From Helopsaltes ochotensis (lineage: Eukaryota > Chordata > Aves > Passeriformes > Locustellidae), in contig VXBM01000272.1 of assembly GCA_013400155.1 (NCBI GenBank), forward strand, positions 760,285 through 824,284: a stretch of DNA of 64,000 nt. The letters run 5' to 3'. The translations under genes were made by a program, and so were the position numbers. The first letter of the stretch is position 1; every line of letters begins with the position of its first letter. Below, in pieces: positions 58,833-64,000 of this stretch. The notes under the pieces are model-generated. The model saw only the letters and a program-made list of their open reading frames with translations. It was not told the origin of the DNA and ran no database searches.

Positions 58833-61715
58833 TTTTTAGCCAGACTTTGTCATGTATGTTGCCTCTTTGCCAAACCACAAACCAGTGCTCATCAGTTACT
58901 CCTGGTTTCATCAATAAAATGCACGAAATTGAGGATTGAAGATGCATGAAATGTGCATTCTGACACACTGAACAACAAAGCAGAGCAATGTTACCTGTGG
59001 AGGGTGGCATTCCCATCACTGGTGGGTGTTATTGTAGTTCCTTCCAGCCCCTTTCCTATACATCTCTGGAATCACTAAAACACCAAAACCATAAACAATC
59101 TGAAATGACTGCGAGATGGGGAGAGGGCTACAGTGCGCAAACAGTGAGTGCTTAGTGAAAAAGAAAGAAAAGAAAAAAGGCAACCAAGCTTTTTTTATGT
59201 CCCAGCCACTTGCCAGTTCCCCCGTCCTCCTGGAAGGTTTATTTCATGATGTTAGTACTGCATTACTTGACAGCCTGCTGCTTCCAAACTCAGAATTCCT
59301 GGTGAGCTGCAGTCTGCAGTTAAGATTTGAGCATTCAGAAAGGACTGTAACTGAATTTCGATGCATGTAACTCTAAAATTACACAGTGCCGTGAAGTATT
59401 GATGTTTATACTTGATAGCTTTCGTATTACTATCTATGTCTCAATAAATTATACTTGCAGGAGTAAAAATGGAAAAACCAGACTGCATTAATATCTACAC
59501 TAAACATAAATCTCAGAATATAATTGATATGGATATTAGCAGTGCAATTTCAATAATATTAAACATGCCTATGGCTTGTGATAGGATCTTCTAAATGTAA
59601 TGTAAAAGAGATAAAGTGAATCAGGTAAGAAATATTTTTTACAGAAGAACTGGTTTGAATGGAAGATTAGATCCCAGGTATTGATACCAGACACTGATTT
59701 GAAGTAGGAAACTTAAGACTTTTGATAAACTAAAACAAGCTAAAAATAAATTCTTTTTGATATGACACTAAAATTTGAGGTCTGCAAATTATTCCTGTAA
59801 TCATTGTGGGGTTTGCTTTGGAGCATACTTACATTATTTTCTCTGGAGAGAAGACGACTTTTTACTTGCCAGTCATGCTCCACAAAAACTGGAGATGGAA
59901 AACATCTCCCTAAAGTAAAAGTGTGTCTATTAAATATTTAAAAATAGGCACCCTATAGCAGAAGTTATCTGGCAAGTCAACTGCAGGCTTGTTGATGCCT
60001 CAGATTGTATTTCTGAAGCAGCAGGGCACTGCATATCACCCTGAACAGGGCTGTGTTTTTACAGCAATAAATCAGTATTCAGCTCCCCTTCATGATCTGA
60101 CTTACAACATTATATATTTGTGCTTATTATGGGCTAGAGGAAGCTGAGAAACTCATAAAACGAGCTTATCTTTTGTGTTAGGGTGAGAAGTGCTTTAAAT
60201 TGTTTCAACCATGAACTCCATAGATAGTGTAGCTACCCATATGTGAAATTACATTCCATAAAACGGCAATTTCACCCAATTCCATTAATGAATTTTCTAG
60301 CCTCCATGGGTTCCAGCATGGTTTTAATTTGGGTAGGGCATCTGCAGAGAAGAAGAGGATTGTTATTTGAAAAACATCATTGACAGACCTTCTTGCTCTG
60401 TGGAGGCATCTGAGGAAAACTCTGGAAAAGTTGTCAGGGTTGATCCTTCCCATTTCCCAGTGAACTTTCATGTATGAAGGAATGGGGTGGAGGAGGGTGA
60501 GGTGGGGCTCCTGCTTCTCTGGGTGCAGGAAAAATAGGACCAGGAAATGCAGATAAATTTATTTCACGGTTATATTCAGCCTAATAAAGAAATTGCTTTA
60601 AAAATGTCATTGATTTACCACAGTAATCTGATAGTGTCAACATAATCAATTATTTTTTTCTCCAGGTTGTTTAAAGATGCTTCAACATCTGAGTTGCCTT
60701 TCTGGCCTCCTATGAATGCCATGCAGCAAAATTTTGGAAAAAATAACTGATTGTAGAAATAAAGACAATAAAGCTTCTCTTTTAACTCTTTTTGCTCAGC
60801 ACTTGACATGATTGCAGCACCTTCAGCATGCAGAAAATATTCAAGTATCTTCAAGCATCGTGGTAAATTTTTAGTAGTCAAGACAAGCATTCACTGTGCA
60901 CAAGGACTCCATGGCATAACGAAAAATGTGTGTATACATCCAGAAAACAAACTGGGACTCTGAAGGAACTGGTATTGGTGAGGCTTGATGCTAGCTGGAG
61001 TCTAGACAAGATTTTTAACTTGGTTCATGAAAGAGAAGTCCTGCACCGTAAAGGGAAAAGAATGTTTTGGGCTTGATAAGGTAAGCACATGTTTTTGTTC
61101 GGATGACATACTTATCCATCACTAGTAGAATGGACTGCTAGTGTTTTCCATGAGACTCTGTATTCCAGGGAACTTGTTGAGGATGATATATTCCATTTAC
61201 TAGTGTAGTTTTACGCTGGCCTTACATAATGCCAGAGTGCTACAGATTGCACAAGTTAGCAGCTGACTTCTGAGCAGAGTTTAATGATGATTTCATGTGC
61301 AAAGAGCTACTCTAGAGCCAGCCAAAACAAACTGGAAGCAACTCGTTGTCTCAGAATTAGAGTTAAATCCCCAACTGATTTGGGTCTACATTGCCTGGAG
61401 GCACTTGATCTTTTTCTATCAAACACTCACTGAGATTAGCAGCATGACATGGTTTTTTTGATGTAAAAGAGAGACATCAATAAGGGATTTTCTAAGAAAT
61501 GTTTCTTATTCTGGACTGTTTTTCTTGCTGCCATGAATGTCATGTCAGCACTAATCTCTCCATAAATGCTGCAAATGCTTTTTTTTTTTTTCCAGAATTG
61601 AGAAATTTGAGAAGAATCTGGAGCAAGGTTGGGATGGGGCTTTGTTTGCAAGCTGAAATGAAGTAATGGGTTCAGCCCAGACTCTACAGGATGGCAGTGA
61701 CCTCACCAGAGATTC
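58830..61715. other. Intergenic, no recognised gene
   Basis: Minus-strand frames at 60205-60471 (88 codons) and 60615-60890 (91 codons) have protein-like composition but no recognised domain, and stops lie between them. AT-rich sequence elsewhere. No RNA or transposon is recognised. Confidence 0.5.
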
Positions 61716-62065
61716 TGTTGCCCTGATTTTTGCAGCCTTTCTGGTGTGTTTCTTAGCTTTTAGAATGGAGTCAGAATTCTCAATGTTTAGGCAGTGCTTT
61801 GCTATTCCCACATTGGTGTTATCTGTAAGATAAGGTTTGTTTAGGAAATGGATTGGTAAACATCACATACCTTTAGATGCAAATTGTACTGACTGACTGT
61901 CAGCTGGGCCAGTTGGAGATGAGAGGTGTTCACCTTCTCATCCAATCCCTGGCATGGACCTGCAGTCTACTTAAGAAAGAAAGAATAAACAAAAGGCTCC
62001 TCTTTTGGATCCTTCTCCTCATCGAGTGTCCTGTGTGGTTCTTGCTGTGCTGAACCGTCCACAAG
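61716..62065 (+). mobile_element. LTR-like element, family copy 3
   Basis: It starts TGTTGCCCTGATTTTTGCAGCCTTTCTGGTGTGTTTC and shows GACTGACTGTCAGCTGGGCC, GTTGGAGATGAGAGG, CTCATCCAATCCCTGG, CTACTTAAGAAAG (a degraded TATA position), AATAAACAAAAGGCTCCTC (possible poly(A) signal), and an end near CCGTCCACAAG. It aligns with copies 1 and 2 throughout. No coding sequence adjoins. Confidence 0.6.
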
Positions 62066-64000
62066 ATTCATCTCCTTTAACTGCCGATATACCCAAGTAT
62101 AACATTTCACCCAGACTGGCCTTTCTTTGGAGTGAACCTTTGTCTATGGTAGTTGGGAAAAAAATCTTAGAATGAGAACATCCAGCTCACAGTGGACATC
62201 TTGCATAAATTTTGACTATCCCTAAATTTATATATTGGAGATGTTTATTACTAGAAATGTTTGCACCTACTAATTTCCTACTCTTCTATTGATAATTGAA
62301 AGACAATAATTAACAATTTGCCACGTATAAGGAAAAAATACAAAGTCCCTCACAAAAATTGTACTTTGGGTTTTACCTCCAGGTCCCCCTTTTATCTTGT
62401 TTTTGTGCATCTTAAAGGAGAGAAGTAAAACATGTCAGACAGAAACACTCCAGATCTCAGACCACCATCTGCACCCCTAGTTCACCAGTGTTTTTTCCTT
62501 TTCCCTTTTCTTGCCTTCTGTTATCATTACTTGCCAGATCTGGGATCTTATTATCCCTTTTCTCTCCTAGCCAGACTCCGAGCAGGATCACAGAGCAGGG
62601 ATCAGTGTCTGAATATTTCCTCACAGCTCCGCAGCCTTGCTGGCTCCCATGCATGGAGAAGTTTGGATTTCCCAGCAGTTTAGTGCTGTGATTTTTCACA
62701 TTTGTCTTTCGGGCAGTTGCTCATCTCAGGCCTAATGTGGCCAGCCAGGCATGGAGCTGAGGCCAGGCACACCAGGAGATGAGCAGGGAGCCTGTTGCCT
62801 GTGAGAGAAAGCCTTCGAGGCTTTGTTCTCTGGCGCTCTGTGTGCTGATGCTCTGAAAAAAACAACACCAACAAATCCGAGGGTGCTGCCCTGTCCCTAC
62901 ACCCAGCTCCCTGAGGCTGGTGGGCAGCAGTGTGATTTTTGAACGCTGGGGGAAAAAAAAGAACCAAGAAGTTGCTTGATAACAAGCCGAAACTCACAGG
63001 AATTAACCAAGAAATAAAATGCTCAAGACATTTTTGTCACACACGTTTAGCTCGCTTCCTAATTCCCATCAGTCTATTTTTTTTCTTCCACAAAGTCATA
63101 GTTTCTGGCATACTCTGCAGTCTGATGGTGCTACAATGACTTTTTTTAAGGACATCTCCCTTTGGAATATTTGTGTGTGTGGTTTCTTTGTTCTGTGAGC
63201 AGAATATGCCTGCCAGCGAGACAGAATCTCATTTAGTTACAAAATACACTGATTCTCTTAATGAAGTTGTGGATCTGCTCTGCAGATGAGGGTCTCCTCA
63301 GCTTCTCTCAGTAGGACAATTATGGTTTGTTTTAAAAGTACAGAAATTCTCTGAGGCATCGGCTTCTTCAGTTTTTTAGCAGGCTTTGTTGAATTATATA
63401 ATTTTTTTTCAATGCAGTGCCATAAACTGGCCCTGTATTCTGTCTGAGAGGAGGGCTTTAGTTTTTGGGGGGGATGTTTTAGATTTCGTTTATCACATTA
63501 CTATTCTGCAGGGGTTTACTTGAGCAGTCAGAATTGAGTTGTGTCACTTGAGCATGCATTTTAAATTAAGGTGGGGTCATCCTCTTCTGTGTTTGATAAT
63601 CATCAGTTGCTTGAAGCACACAAGAAGATGTGTTCAGACAGGTAGGTTTGAGCTTTCTGGTGATGAAAATTGCACAAATCTTAAAACTTATTAGGCCATG
63701 CAATTAAACACTTGTTCTTTTTTGTTTATGCCCTGTAGGTGTATTTTTTATGCAGTGTGGCTCTTCCTATGAAGACAAATCTGACAATCATTTACAGAGG
63801 CATTTATTCTTGCTTTCTCATATGAATTCAGCTCCTCTTCGTGAGCTTCAGCTTAAAAACATTTTAAACTACTTAACTGCTTCTGCTGCCCACTCTGGCC
63901 ACACCACTTACTTCTTACCATTGTACATATATTCCATCAGGCATTTGCAACGCCAAAGGTGCTCTGGAGTGGCAGAACTTCCCATCCCATAACATCCCTG
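62066..64000. other. Intergenic to window end
   Basis: No gene, RNA or transposon is recognised. Frames at 62432-62699 overlap on both strands, and 63750-63992 (plus, 80 codons) has no domain. Confidence 0.5.

Noticed and set aside
60205..60890. Two minus-strand frames with protein-like composition (88 and 91 codons)
   Set aside because: No recognised domain, stops between them and no splice signals that would join them. A chance event is sufficient.

Overview
The window reads as euchromatic DNA of a bird, most likely a songbird. CR1-type non-LTR retrotransposon fragments occur throughout, many ending in the CR1 3' signature (ATTCTATG-like on the sense strand). Several LTR-like sequences resemble songbird endogenous retroviruses. 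There is also a decayed gene of the ITPRIPL1-like family, which is expanded in passerines. No bacterial-style operons, tRNA, rRNA or CRISPR are visible. Three assembly gaps are present: 21378-21417, one N at 34513, and 43382-43997. Family names are from recognition of sequence, not from a database search.

Layout. The first 6.6 kb is the only part with a gene-like structure. Antisense CR1 pieces surround two tandem copies (A and B, about 1.04 kb apart) of the 5' part of an ITPRIPL1-like gene. Each copy carries the same order: CR1 fragment, GC-rich 5' flank, pyrimidine-rich splice acceptor, then the coding start. Copy A (4445-4600) keeps the ATG and a CpG-rich flank but is cut off by the next CR1 piece. 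Copy B (5488-6284) keeps the membrane segment, an acidic linker, broken body fragments and a poly(A) signal, but its ATG has become AGA. Neither is an intact gene.

From 6.6 to 20 kb there is intergenic DNA with CR1 fragments on both strands and two LTR-like elements (13.85-14.26 kb and 17.3-17.84 kb). From 20 to 57.8 kb the sequence is gene-poor. It holds scattered short CR1 pieces, one LTR copy (29.8 kb), two homopurine pentanucleotide satellites (32.3 kb; 43.3 kb, the latter running into a 616-base gap), a 305-base nearly A/C-only tract (40.0 kb) and a small CpG-rich segment (39.4 kb). The last 6 kb holds an antisense LTR (57.8-58.25 kb), an uninterrupted 89-base poly(A) run (58.74 kb) and a third copy of the LTR family seen at 0.52 and 29.8 kb.

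I find no intact protein-coding gene. Most open reading frames are short, overlap others on both strands and show no recognisable domain. The best candidate for something new is the tandem, complementarily decayed ITPRIPL1-like pair. A splice donor in copy A and the acceptor of copy B are in the same phase, so a read-through transcript could join the two in frame.
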